From Macrothele yani (lineage: Eukaryota > Arthropoda > Arachnida > Araneae > Macrothelidae), in the NCBI GenBank assembly GCA_039090855.1, contig CM077010.1, forward strand, positions 43,356,905 through 43,420,904: a stretch of DNA of 64,000 bases. Direction: 5' to 3'. Below the pieces are notes generated by a model. The model was not told the origin of the DNA. It made no database searches and saw nothing but the letters and a program-made list of their open reading frames with translations. Below, in pieces: positions 31,906 through 42,009 of the stretch; within the stretch, counting starts at the first letter, position 1; each line of letters begins with the position of its first letter. The translations under genes were made by a program, and so were the position numbers.

Positions 31906-33122
31906 TACACTGAATGGCCAGTGTATTATGACCACCCTCTCAGTACTACATTGGGCCACCTTTTTGCCTTTAATACTGCGTCGATTCTTCGTGGCATGGA
32001 CTCCACGAGATGTTGAGAGGTGGTTTGTGGAATCTGATACCATGCTTGATGAATAGCACTTTCCAGGAGTGTGAGATTGCAGGGTTGTCGATCCAGCTGT
32101 CTGATGGCTCGTTCAACTTCATCCCACAAATTCTCAATGGAGATTGTAGGGGCCACCTAAGCAAAGTAAACTCACCGACTTGTTCCTGAAACCCATCCTG
32201 TACAATACGAGCACTATGGCAGGACGCATTATCTTGTTGAAAGTAGCCACCGCCATTGGGATAAACCATCCACATGAGAGGATCACTTGGTCAGCAACGA
32301 TGTTTAGATATGATGTGCCGTGTCAGACGTTGATCAACACGAATTAAAGGGCCCAAAGCATGTCAGGAAAACATTCCTCAAACCATAACGTTGCCTCCAC
32401 CAGCTTGAAGGGTTGTAGCAACGCATTTGGGGTCCATGTTTTCGTGCTGTTTCCGCCAAATTCTCACTCGGCCATCGGCATGGTGCAACTGAAAACGTGA
32501 TTCATCGGACCACATAATTTGCTTCCAATTATCGACTGTCCAATTTTTGTGCTCCTGTGCGAAGTGGCGACGTTTTCTCTTGTTAATTGCAGACAGCAAA
32601 GGTGTTCGAACAGGCCTTCGGCTGCAATATCCCATCCGATGCAGTGTACGGCGAACACTGCGTGCAGAGATTATTTCAGGGGATCCGTGATTAACATGGT
32701 CTGTAATTTGCTGCACTGTTGCCCTTCTGTTGTCTGTTACCAGTCTGGACACTCTAAGTTCCGCCCGAGCAATCACTAGTCGATGACGACCACACGTTGC
32801 ACGTAGAGACCTAGTTTTTTGGCTGACAGTCCAGTCATTAAACAATTTAACAACAGCTGCTCTGGAACATTTCACGAATGTGGCGGTTTCGGTGATATTC
32901 GCTCCATGGCTCTGAGCTCCTGCAATCATCCCAAGTTGAAAGTCCGTCAAATCGCATTTTTTACCCATCTCGTCACCCAAAAATCGCTCCTACTACTGTC
33001 GCAAGCACTTAACTTTCCCTTATTTTATATACTAGCCTCACCCTCTGGTGGCAACAGCGTGCCGCCATAGCTCATTTGTTTAAAACTGTCAGGTGGTCAT
33101 AATAAAGTGGCCATTCAGTGTA
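31906..33122 (-). mobile_element. Tc1-like DD36E transposon, full length
   Basis: The left end TACACTGAATGGCCAGTGTA (31906) and the inverted right end TACACTGAATGGCCACTTTA (ending 33122) match over about 31 bp through ATTATGACCACC. TA borders, total 1217 bp. These are among the best-preserved inverted ends in the window. Confidence 0.9.
31926..32980 (-). pseudogene. Tc1-like transposase, DD36E, with stops and frameshifts
   Basis: It opens at ATG 32980 (a second ATG follows at MGKKCDLTDFQLGMIAGAQ) and is open for 200 codons through both HTH blocks (NRRATVQQITDHVN; SARSVRRTLHRMGYCSRRPV) and WSDESRFQLHHADGRVRIWR (first Asp). It stops just after QAGGGNVMV at 32378. In the same frame, after more stops, YFQQDNASCHSARIVQDGFQ (second Asp) appears. 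A frameshift then leads to ISIENLWDEVERAIRQLDRQ (Glu) and VESMPRRIDAVLKAK near the end. The first 200 residues are clean, so inactivation looks fairly recent. Confidence 0.88.
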
Positions 33123-33654
33123 TAGATTAATAGATTTTAACCCCTTCAGTAATTAATAACAAGGAACTGTATACCAATTACATTTGAAATAGTACTACTA
33201 ATCCGAATTTCTTGGTGTAGAATATAAATCGAAATTTCCAAGCTTTCGCACATCAATCAGATGGCATTTTCAAGGAAGTTAGACAGCTAACTGCAAATTG
33301 GATAATATTGTTGAACAAGTCAGTAATTTGAACGCGGTGACTTGACTAGACAATAAATGAACAGCGCAAATGTGATAATTCGAAGAAACGAGATCACGTC
33401 CGTTGGGCACGAAGTACCACGGTAAAAAGCAGAGCATTATTTGAAGAATTGATTCCAAATACGTGGCAACTCCAGAGAGAAGCTATCATTGCAAGCCTCG
33501 CAGCTGGTAATGGTTTGTCATTGACTGAAAACCCTGACCACTACTCCAGAGAAACGCTGTCATTGCAAGCGTCACTGCTCTAATAGTTTGTCCATTGAAC
33601 GTATAATTCAGTAAGGTTAAACTTAGAATAGAAAACCATGTTTCTGACTGCCTA

Positions 33655-34320
33655 ACTAAACAAGTTAGTAAAATCATGCAATGCATTGATTATGATAAGC
33701 TTTCCAACATACTAGAAATCATAAAATGGCTGTGGAATAAATCTCACTCCTACGCCACGACCTTTGATCCCATTTCGATGATATTCAACAGAACTGGTTC
33801 AGTATGCCTCCGAAATAATATGATAACGTTTTGTCGCAATCGAAGCAATTTTACGTAAGTTATGATGTATAAGGGCTATGGAATAGACCCCGCTTCTGTG
33901 CCCTAACCTTTGACCCATTTCATCCATTTTCAATAGGATTCGTCCCCAGTCAGGCCCCTACAACATACTAACATTTCATTGAATCGAAACATTTTTACGT
34001 AAATTATGACGCATAATGGCAATGAAAGTGATTCCGCTCCTATGTCCTGACCTTTGATCCTCATTTCGATAATTTTCAATAGGGTTTGTCCCCAGGTGAT
34101 CCCCTACACATACTAATATTTACTCGAAATCGAACCTTTTTTTACGTTAGTTATGACGCATAAGAACAGTGGAATGGATCCCGCTCCTATGTCCTGACCT
34201 TTGACTCCATTTCGTTCACTTTCAATAGGGTTCCTTCCCAGGTGATTCCCTTCCACATACTAAAATTTCATCGAAATCGAACGATTTTTACGCGAGTTAT
34301 CGCGCAGACGAACATACGCA
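33655..34320 (-). repeat. 146-bp tandem repeat element, copy 2 (minus orientation)
   Basis: The inverse of the array at 22.67 kb. Terminal AACAAGTTAGTAAAATCATG, the palindrome region and GATAAGCTTTCCAACATAC come first, then four monomers with TGACCTTTGA.CCCATTTCG spaced 144-147 bp (33759, 33905, 34049, 34196). It ends at GCGAGTTATCGCGCAGACGA. Confidence 0.85.
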
Positions 34321-34829
34321 CACAACGCGTGACGTAATGAGGCAGATGGGAATCGCGGCCATCTGCTAGCAAAAGTGTGACGTCATAAAACTTTAATAGG
34401 ATCCGCACATTTGTTTGACTGCTGACGTCATGAAAATACAGGTCGCGCCATCTTCTTTCTTCCCAATTAATGCGTTCCCAAGGATGAAAATTTGAACAAC
34501 GATTAAAATAGCTTAATTTTATAACTTGGAATACCTAATATTTTCTAAAACATAACCATAATTATGCAATCCAACATTTGTTTGTCTACTGACGTCATCA
34601 AAGTACAGGTCGCGCCATTCTTTTTCTGGTTTCAACACCACCAAAGGAAAAGTTATTGATTTTTAATATAATTATGGTTATGTTTTAGAAAATATTAAGT
34701 ATTCCAAGTTATATTAAGAAGTTATTTCAATCGATATTCAAATTTTCATCCTTGGAAACACATTAATTGTGAAGCAAATGTGTACAAAAGTTTTTCCATT
34801 GGAAGTATAGGAAGCAAAATTACTTGACG

Positions 34830-35340
34830 TCCACCTTAATAATAAGGAATAAGGGCGACGGAATGGATCGCAATCCTATGTCCTTTGACCCCATTTCGTC
34901 CATTTTCAATAGGGTTCGTCCCCAGGTGGTCCCCTACCACATACTGAAATTTCATTGAAGTCTAACCATTTTTACGCACGTTATGGCGCATAAAGGCAAT
35001 GGAATACATCCCGCTCTTATGCCATGACCTTTGACCCCAATTCACCCATTTTAAATAGGATTCGTCTCCAGGTGGTCCCCTACCACATTGTAAAATTTCA
35101 TTGAAATCGAACCATATTGACGCAAGTTATGACGTATAAGTGCAATGGAATGGATCCGGCTCCTACGTCGTGACCTTTGACCCCATTTGTCCTATTTTCG
35201 ATAGGGTTCGTCCCCAGGTGGTCCCCTACCACATACTAAAATTTCATCGAAATCGAACCATTTTTACGCCAGTCATCGTGCGGACGGACGGACAAAGCTG
35301 GAGCATACACGCTTCTTCAACCTACGGTTGGAAAGCGTAA
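34830..35340 (-). repeat. 146-bp tandem repeat element, copy 3 (minus orientation)
   Basis: Three and a half further monomers, then the intact 5' head in inverse: CATCGTGCGGACGGACGGAC, AAAGCTGGAGCATACACGCT, and TCTTCAACCTACGGTTGGAA ending AGCGTAAA. The head forms a hairpin (AACC..GGTT inside CGCTT..AAGCG). Confidence 0.85.
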
Positions 35341-35510
35341 AAAAATAAATACATAAATTGCAAGAGGGATCGGTAGGTAGATAGGGATATAAGTAAGCAG
35401 ATAGGTAGGTAAATGGACAAGATAGATCAATTGGTACGTGGGTAAGTACTTTCATTTAAGGCAGATGGATCGAAGACAGATAGATAAGTAGGTCGCTAGA
35501 ATAAGTAAAT
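35341..35510. repeat. Degenerate GATA/TAGG simple repeat
   Basis: Repeated TAGGTAGATAGG, AGATAGGTAGGTAAA and ACAGATAGATAAGTAGGT motifs make an imperfect tetranucleotide tract immediately beside the 146-bp element head. Confidence 0.7.
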
Positions 35511-35969
35511 CTCTTGAAAATCTTGACCAGCAGCGAGGTTTGCAATGATAGCGTCTCTCTAGAGTTGTTACGTATTTGGAATCAATTCTTCAAATAATGC
35601 TGCATTTTCTACCATGGTACCGCGTGCCCAACCAACTTGATCTCGTTTCTTCGAACTATCACATTTGCGCCTATTCGTTTATTGTCTAGTCAAGACACCA
35701 CGTTCAAAACTTTGAAGTATTCTATTATCCAGGCTGCAGTTAGCTGTCTACCTTCCTGGAAAAAAGTCATTTGGTTGATGTGCGAAAGTTTGGAAAATCC
35801 CATCAGTAACATAACTGGCTTGTATTTCTTCGAAATTTGCGCCTATTCATTTATTGTCTTGTCAAGTCACCGCGTTCAAATTGTTCAAGTGTTCTATTAT
35901 CCAGGTTGCAGTAAGCTGTCTACCTTCCTAAGAAGCCATGTGGTTGATGTGTGAAAGCTTCGAAACTCC

Positions 35970-36575
35970 CATCTGTAATATCACTAGCTTGTATTTCTTC
36001 AAAACTTTCATTTCCTCTGCCATTAGCTCTACCTTCGTTCAAGTTATGCAAAATATTAAAAGATTGGATTGTACGCCATCGCCGATGTCGTCCTCTGTTC
36101 TCTTTATCTTCTTCCATGTTGTACTACGAAGAAAACATTCCACGGAACGAATAATGTTTTAAATTTTCATCGCAGTGAATCAAAACTACGCCTGCAGTTA
36201 CTTTCTTACAATTTTACTTGTTCCTTCTTTTGAAATAAAATAACCCTTTTTTTTGTATGAAATTACTCTGTAATTTTATTCCTTTTTTATGAATTTACTC
36301 TGCAATGCAAAGAAATGAAAAGAAAACACAAAATAGAACCTACGTAACAGAACAAACATCACAGACAGTTGTTCAAGCACGTGCGTGTTGCCACAGGTGA
36401 AGTAGTTTGTCTTACTAACTTTATTTTATTTTCCGGTATTTCTTCCTGACTTTACGAAACGTGCGATAGCGGTGAGCTTAGTTCCGATTTCGGCCACCGG
36501 ATAAAAGCAGGTGGCGCTGCAAATACTGAATGACGTCAGAGCGTTAGGGACAGACGTAGCCTATTGTATAGGTTT
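35970..36575 (+). repeat. Dispersed repeat, copy 3
   Basis: Shares TTGTACGCCATCGCCGATGT, TTTATCTTCTTCCATGTTGT, TTACTTGTTCCTTCTTTTGA and the GCGGTGAGCTTAGTTCCGAT block with copy 2, and its second half with copy 1. No coding capacity. Confidence 0.7.
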
Positions 36576-36744
36576 AATTCTGATTTTCACTAAAGTGAAT
36601 GATAGTGTGGTACTACCACCTCCCGAGCCTCCTAATCTAGTAAATATTATTTTCGCATGCACTCGGTGGGTTGAAATTTTGTTAATACTAGGGAGATTGA
36701 AGTGAAAACCTTAAATAATGTTTTCCCACAATTTATTAAACTAA

Positions 36745-37690
36745 GTGGTACACACCTGCAACATTTTTCAATGTAATCTCCGTTTTGTGCAGTACAATCC
36801 TCCAGTGCTTATAAAGTGCATAGATTCCTGTAGAAAAAATTATTTCGGCGGCGTGTGCAGCCCTTTATGCACCACCTGCTGCACCTCTTTATCGGACCTG
36901 AACGTCTCTTTTCCCGTCACAGCTTTGATTGGTCCAAATATGTGGTAATCACTTCAGGAAAGGTCTGGTGAACACGGCGGATGTGGAAGGCACTTAGAGT
37001 GCAGGACTTGTATGGTTGCAACCCTTGCACCGGCAGTATGGGGAAGAGAGTTTCCATGTTGCAACAAGAAACCAATACTCAGACATCCACGTCGTCTGGA
37101 TTTGATGACAGGTCGGAGATGATTCTTGATAAGATCTGCATACGTGTCATTGGTTAAAGTGTTCCCCGTGGGCATGTAGTACTCCGAAATTTCGCCTCGT
37201 TCATCCCAAAAGAGAGTCAGCGTAACATTCTCTGCAGTTGGCAGCGTGCGGAACTTCTTCGGTTTTGGTGTGGAGGAATGGCGCCATTCTTTGCTCGCTC
37301 TCTTGGTTCCTGGCTGATGATAGTAAATCCAGGTTTCATCTCCAGTAACAATTCTCTGTAGGAAGCCATCACCTAAACGTCCTGCCGCTCTTGAAGCGCG
37401 TGTGGCACTCCAAACACCTCGCACGACACATTGCTTCATTGCCATAAGTCTGCCGCAACATTTCATGCATCTCCGTTCCCGATTTGCCGCAGAATTTGGT
37501 GTTCGATCGCTGCTCTAGTTTGCAGTCCGTACCGAAATCGCAGCTGTGTTCTGCACGTGGTCACCAAATATCGTGTAGCAGAGCTCCCGACGTTCAGAGA
37601 ACGACGCCACTCGGCACAATGACTCATGAAGGTCACGGCCCTCGACCGCTGCGCGCGCATCCGCGTACTGCCATCTGTTGATTGCACTAT
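36745..37690 (-). pseudogene. mariner transposase (DD34D type), dead
   Basis: On the minus strand, mariner HTH residues (EMHEMLRQTYGNEAMCRARC) appear near 37400-37470. Then comes an open segment with IVTGDETWIYYHQPGTKRAS (first Asp), NVTLTLFWDERGEISEYYMP, and FLLQHGNSLPHTA, where the expected second Asp of LLQHDN is Gly. HPPCSPDLS, a stop, and SDYHIFGPIKAVTGKETFRS (third Asp, 34 positions after the second) follow, and the C-terminus continues to about 36745. The Asp-to-Gly change alone would abolish catalysis. No inverted ends were recognised. Confidence 0.83.
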
Positions 37691-38689
37691 GTATGGGTCA
37701 ATAAATTCATCGTAAGATCTTTTACAAGATGCTTTGGAAAGTGTGTTTGGGGTGAATGGAAATAACGGGCTAAGTACCGGTATTTGAATATATTTAAATT
37801 TCAAAACTGGAAATGGTACCTGCTTTTTGAATTTCGGCACTCATCGAATTTTAAAGATGTCTGTGTCTATGCGTTAAGCGTTTAATATCTATGCCTCTTC
37901 GCTTCTTCTTCTCCTCTTCCATAACTCTAGCTTCAGCCATGAATACTCTATTTCATAAAGAATGCAATGAAAATGAGTTTGACAAACCCACTTTGTACAA
38001 ATCTTCTGGGTGCCATATGTAAACTGAGACTGGATACCAGTAGCGAAGCACTGAATGCATAGATACGGTGGGGTACACTTGTCGCCGCAAAACTATTGCG
38101 AACACTCCTGGAAAAAGAATGCCCGGATATGGGATGTCGTTTTGCTTCTCGTGGTGCACATGTGACATTATAATTTTCACGCAGGTAACCATGGCAACGC
38201 ATGTTCAAGGTCACATACACATTTTCAGCTGTTTCGCTCGCCTTCTGATTTTCGAAGAAATAATAGACAATGGTACTCATTTTTACCTCTAGTATACGCC
38301 AATTTTGGAATTTCGACATGCAACAAGCCACCGGACAACAATGAAACACAATCTGTCAAACTTTTGGGGTGTTCTTTCCAATAGCACTGCACTTGCCTGC
38401 TGTTGCGTTCGATCGCGCTAAATTTCATTGTTTACATTCTCTGTCGATTAAGATAAAAAATACAGATACCTGAAAATGATAAAGATTCCTCCTATCGGAG
38501 ATGTTGCAATAATCAACATTAAGCTTATATCGATTGATATAATTAAAAATATTATAGCAAAATCACTAAATTATTTACTCAAGTACTGGAAAAGCAGTAA
38601 AACACGAAAATCATGAAGTTTTATAAATTGCTCCCCTTTGTGCTTTTGATGACATTTAACATTTGTGAAAAAAAAATATCTATTTTATA
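37691..38689. other. No gene recognised
   Basis: A minus-strand open frame of 133 codons at 37948-38349 shows no family motif. Nothing supported. Confidence 0.4.
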
Positions 38690-39990
38690 AACTCTAAGCA
38701 TTCTTCGGAATAATTACTCCAGTAATCGATCAGCCATATTTTCTTTTATAACGCCGTCTGAATGACGTACACATTTCATAGCACGTCAATTAGATTCAAT
38801 ATTTTGTGTATGTGCACTTGATTTTAGATCCACAAAATGTTCCGAATTATTAACAGTTTGATGAGCATAATAACCGTCATCTGACAAACTGTCATATGCC
38901 TTCCACTGATCTGTCATAATAGTTGTGTCTTTGGGCACATTTGTTTACGCTTTCCAACCGTAGGTTGAAGAAGCGTATATGCTCCAGCTTTGTCCGTCTG
39001 TCCGTCCGCACGATAACTCGTGCAAAAATGTTTCGATTTCGATGATATTTTATTATGTGGTAGGGGACCACCTGGAGCCGAACCCTTTTAAAAATGGATG
39101 AAATGGGGTCAAAGGTCAGGACATAAGAGCGGGATGCATTCCATTGTCCTTATGCATCATAACGTGCGCAATTATAGTGCGATTTCGATGAAATTTTAGT
39201 ATGCGGTAGGAGACCTGTTGGGGACGAACCCTGCTGAAAATGGGTGATGTGGAGTCACAGGTCAGGATATTGGAGTGGGATGCATTCCATTGCCCTTATG
39301 CGTTATAATTTACGTAAATATGCTTCGATTTAGACAAAACTTTATCATGTTGTTTTGGTAGTATACTTTACAGGTTCTTTTGAATATCATCGAAATGGGG
39401 TCAAAGGTCCGGTCATAGGAGCAAGATTTATTCTACAGCCATTATCCCCATAACTTGAGTAATAACTCGAGTAATGATTTCTGGTATGTTTGAAAGCGTA
39501 TCATAATCAACGGATTGCATGATTTTACTAACTTGTTTTAATTATAGGAATTAACTACTTCGCCGAACGTTTATTCTGTGGACATAACTCCAAACGGAAG
39601 TCTATGGACTCTTGCTATCATTCCGATTACCCACGTTCCTTCTACACATCTTACAACATGGTACTTTTTCTTACCAATTTTATTTTCGTCTATTTCAAAA
39701 CCTTTGCCAGCCCCATCCCCCACCCCAATTTCTTCAACATACGTCAACATGTATGAACTGATAATCTCTACTATACGAATACCAGACGGATACACTTCTC
39801 GAGGAAGTTTGAAGATCATCTTCAAAAGACGTCTTCTTTATAGTTGTTTCATAATCAAAATTAGAACAAAAGCAATATCACCAAAAATGCATTCTGTGAG
39901 GACAATTTACCTTTCTAGAACCAAGTCTATGCTGCCTTTGAATAAGATTCAAAATGTCCCCCATCACTTTGACGCTTTTGACATCTGACA
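38690..39990 (-). pseudogene. Merlin (IS1595/ISXO2-like) transposase, split by an insertion
   Basis: The N-terminal side lies at 39546-39990, broken by frameshifts: VWYSYSRDY, then GKGFEIDENKIGKKKYH and VEGTWVIGMI, matching the ISXO2-like signature (EIDE.K.GK.KY...EG.WV.G). The C-terminal side is at 38690-38945: TTIMTDQWKAYDSLSDDGYY, HQTVNNSEHFVD and SSAHTQNIES, matching the T..T..W..Y..L and N....HTQ.IES blocks. Between them sits the 146-bp-repeat element 38943-39545. Stops (for example after QNIESN) and frameshifts show both halves were decaying. Merlin is a cut-and-paste superfamily. The match is by motif order, not by search. Confidence 0.82.
38943..39545 (+). mobile_element. 146-bp tandem repeat element, copy 4 (complete)
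   Basis: Complete copy with both termini, inserted in the Merlin gene. The head TTTACGCTTTCCAACCGTAG and GTTGAAGAAGCG can form a hairpin; TTTGTCCGTCTGTCCGTCCG and CACGATAACTCG follow. Then come about four monomers of 146 bp (landmark GGGGTCAAAGG near 39105, 39251, 39397), then TATGTTTGAAAGCGTATCAT (inverse of the head's ACGCTTTCCAAC), a near-palindrome and ACTAACTTGTTT. It has no coding capacity, so it is non-autonomous. Confidence 0.85.
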
Positions 39991-40280
39991 GTTCCTAAGC
40001 CGTGGTCATTTCTTTGCAATGTCATGTCGTGTGGTTCTTTCCTGAATCTTTCAAAACTTCCTAAGCTAATCGAACGAAACTATGGCACTTAACATTTCAT
40101 CAGTTCCCATCAGCATGCGAGTTTTGTAACGTATACTCTCGATTCACTTTCCTTTTGATTTTTACTATCTCTGGTTATTTTATTTTACTATGTAAATTAT
40201 CTTCTTACTGAACGAGATGTTATTTCACCCGCTGAATGAGATCTGGCAATGAGTGTAAGTCATGACGTGGTGGTAGCCAA

Positions 40281-40288
40281 TATAAATA
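40281..40288 (+). promoter_or_regulatory. LTR TATA box
   Basis: TATAAATA within GCCAATATAAATAGGCGCG, about 200 bp before the AATAAA. Positioned as the U3 promoter of the element. Confidence 0.6.
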
Positions 40289-40483
40289 GGCGCGTTCAAC
40301 GATACCAAGAGAGAGCTTTTGTTGATGTGCGTAGGGTGAGCTGTTGTTTATGTGTCAGAGAGCGTTGGTTTATGTGAAAGAGAGCGTTGGTTTATGTGAA
40401 AGAGAGCGTTTGTTGTTGTACGAAGTGAACTGTGGTTTATGTGTAACGAGATCTTCGTTTATGTAAGAGCGAAAAGTGGACCA

Positions 40484-40489
40484 AATAAA
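40484..40489 (+). terminator. LTR polyadenylation signal
   Basis: AATAAA in GGACCAAATAAAAGATTGCT, downstream of the TATA box; conserved in the 3' LTR. Confidence 0.55.
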
Positions 40490-40828
40490 AGATTGCTTTC
40501 GTAAGTACGTCTTTCTCAGTTCATAGTTTTGTCAGATCACTGTCTGGCTGTTAGGTTTATTTCATTTAGTGTTATTAGTAACAACCAGCATAAGACTTTA
40601 TTCATCTTAATTACTACTACAACATTACTACCAGTTATAAGCTTGTTCATTATTGTTACTACACTACTAGCAGGAAAGTTTATTCATGATTTAATTAACA
40701 AACAACAACCAGTACTAGAAGAAACTTGTAGCAGAAGCATTAGAAGAAGCATTATAAAGCATTATAACATTAGTGAAAGCTGTATTCACTATAATTAGCT
40801 TGGTAGTAGAAGTTATATTCATTATAAT

Positions 40829-40840
40829 TGGCGCCCGAAG
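40829..40840 (+). other. Primer-binding site
   Basis: TGGCGCCCGAAG begins two bases after the 5' LTR. TGGCGCCCGA is the known complement of the 3' end of lysine tRNA used by many retroelements; the match fades after about 11 bases. Function as minus-strand primer site is inferred from position and sequence. Confidence 0.75.
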
Positions 40841-40875
40841 TTTTCTCGAACACGAGATCTTGACAATTATTACCC

Positions 40876-41916
40876 ATGTCTTCACTACCTGAGACAACTT
40901 CAATATTTCACCCTAAATCAAATGTGGGTGGTGATGGGATTAGTTTCGACCATCTGCAAGACGCCTGTGGGGCTCACTTTGATATGAGTGATCTACATGT
41001 ACCCAGGCATTCTTCACAATTTCGTAATTCACCAGCTTCCTATCACTCTGAGTCGCGGGTCGTACCTGAGGGAGTTCAGTCCTCTCAGCGAAGTAGAATG
41101 CTTGCCCATTTCGTGCCGCATGCAGGTACAATTCTTTTGAATGGTTTGGAGGGGTCCTTAAAATTCCTCGAAGATTTGGAAGATCATTTTGATCTCTATA
41201 ATATTCCTGAAGACTGCAATGTACAAATCGCAGGCACTTGCTTGAAGGATACCGCTAAGACCTGGTATCGGCAGTGGAGAGTGTCGAACCCGGATTCTCA
41301 TTATGAGAATTTCCGAGCAGAATTTTTGGAGGTCTTTCCTTTCGGCCTCAGTCGAGCTAGCCTTGCACAACAACTTTTTCCTCGTCAGCAAGGACCCAAC
41401 GATAGCCCTGTTGCATTTGCGTTGGAAACAACACGCTTATACAACTTATGGGATCCACATGCCAGTCATGTCGACATGTTGGATACCCTATTGCAGCAGC
41501 TCGACCCATTTCTACAAGATTTTCTTGAAGTTCGACACCCGGCTACAATTCATGAATGCCTTCGCCTCATACGAACGTATGAAGAGCGACACGGCAAACA
41601 TGGTTCAACTCACCATGCTCGGGCACCCCGCGAGGCTTATTACGAAAACCCTCAGCGGCATAATAGGCATAATAACTTTCAGCGCGAGCATACACAAATG
41701 CACGCCAAAGCTTCATTCGTTCCACCACACAGAAGAGTGGCAAACCAACCGCGAATTTCTGAACAATCATCGGGATATCGTACAAATACACAGTATGCTC
41801 GACCCCGTTCCAATCCGCAGCATTCGGAACGTTTTCATGCTCAGGGCAATGATTATTTTTCTGCACGTGCTGAGGCAGGTTTCTACGCAGGTTTTACGCA
41901 GTTTTCCTCATCGTGA
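40876..41916 (+). CDS. gag: gypsy gag polyprotein
   Basis: Open frame of 346 codons from ATG 40876 to TGA 41914-41916. Residues ~80-230 form a retrotransposon gag domain: LEDHFDLYNIPEDCNVQIAG, LKDTAKTWYRQW, FRAEFLEVFPFGLSRASLAQ, then LRLIRTYEERH. The C-terminal part is rich in Arg, His and Gln, with no CCHC zinc knuckle visible, so nucleic-acid binding would depend on the basic tail. After the stop, the neighbouring frame carries a plausible gag continuation (RENFPDTLHGRGFGPHDNPT) to 42001, which suggests a lost or gained base near 41910. Pol follows in the same frame as gag after about 140 bases with further stops. Confidence 0.88.
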   Translation: MSSLPETTSIFHPKSNVGGDGISFDHLQDACGAHFDMSDLHVPRHSSQFRNSPASYHSESRVVPEGVQSSQRSRMLAHFVPHAGTILLNGLEGSLKFLEDLEDHFDLYNIPEDCNVQIAGTCLKDTAKTWYRQWRVSNPDSHYENFRAEFLEVFPFGLSRASLAQQLFPRQQGPNDSPVAFALETTRLYNLWDPHASHVDMLDTLLQQLDPFLQDFLEVRHPATIHECLRLIRTYEERHGKHGSTHHARAPREAYYENPQRHNRHNNFQREHTQMHAKASFVPPHRRVANQPRISEQSSGYRTNTQYARPRSNPQHSERFHAQGNDYFSARAEAGFYAGFTQFSSS

Positions 41917-42009
41917 AAATTTTCCCGATACCCTGCATGGTCGAGGTTTCGGACCGCATGATAATCCAACCAGGAATCCTTTAAACTTCCAAAGGAAGTA
42001 GACCAAGGG

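Larger units (their letters stand above)
33236..35796. mobile_element. Large foldback element containing 146-bp repeat arrays
   Basis: The outer arms are inverted: 33239-33506 begins CCAAGCTTTCGCACATCAAT and reads through AAGGAAGTTAGACAGCTAAC and GATTCCAAATACGTGGCAAC. 35525-35795 is the inverse, ending GGTTGATGTGCGAAAGTTTG. Inside are two direct-orientation 146-bp arrays and a second, inner inverted pair (34465-34570 and 34665-34772, with CATAACCATAATTATG). A tandem extra copy of part of the right arm follows at 35830-35965. The terminal sequence is shared with the small element at 50.82 kb. No transposase is visible inside. Confidence 0.7.
40125..40826 (+). repeat. 5' LTR (702 bp)
   Basis: Contains a TATA box at 40281-40288 (TATAAATA), an AATAAA at 40484-40489 and a tract of 22-bp repeats (AGAGAGCGTTGGTTTATGTG) near 40360-40410. 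By eye it differs from the 3' LTR by about 11 substitutions and one extra 22-bp unit. An 89-codon open frame inside both LTRs (40529 and 47292) is preserved but is probably incidental. Confidence 0.92.

Noticed and set aside
37948..38349. 133-codon minus-strand frame
   Set aside because: No family motif, and overlapping frames of similar length exist on both strands, which suggests chance.
40529..40798. 89-codon open frame conserved in both LTRs
   Set aside because: Both copies are recent duplicates by retrotransposition, so conservation is expected without function.
41303..42001. 232-codon frame overlapping gag
   Set aside because: Most of it is the shadow of gag in another frame; only its last ~25 codons may be a frameshifted gag continuation, noted under gag.
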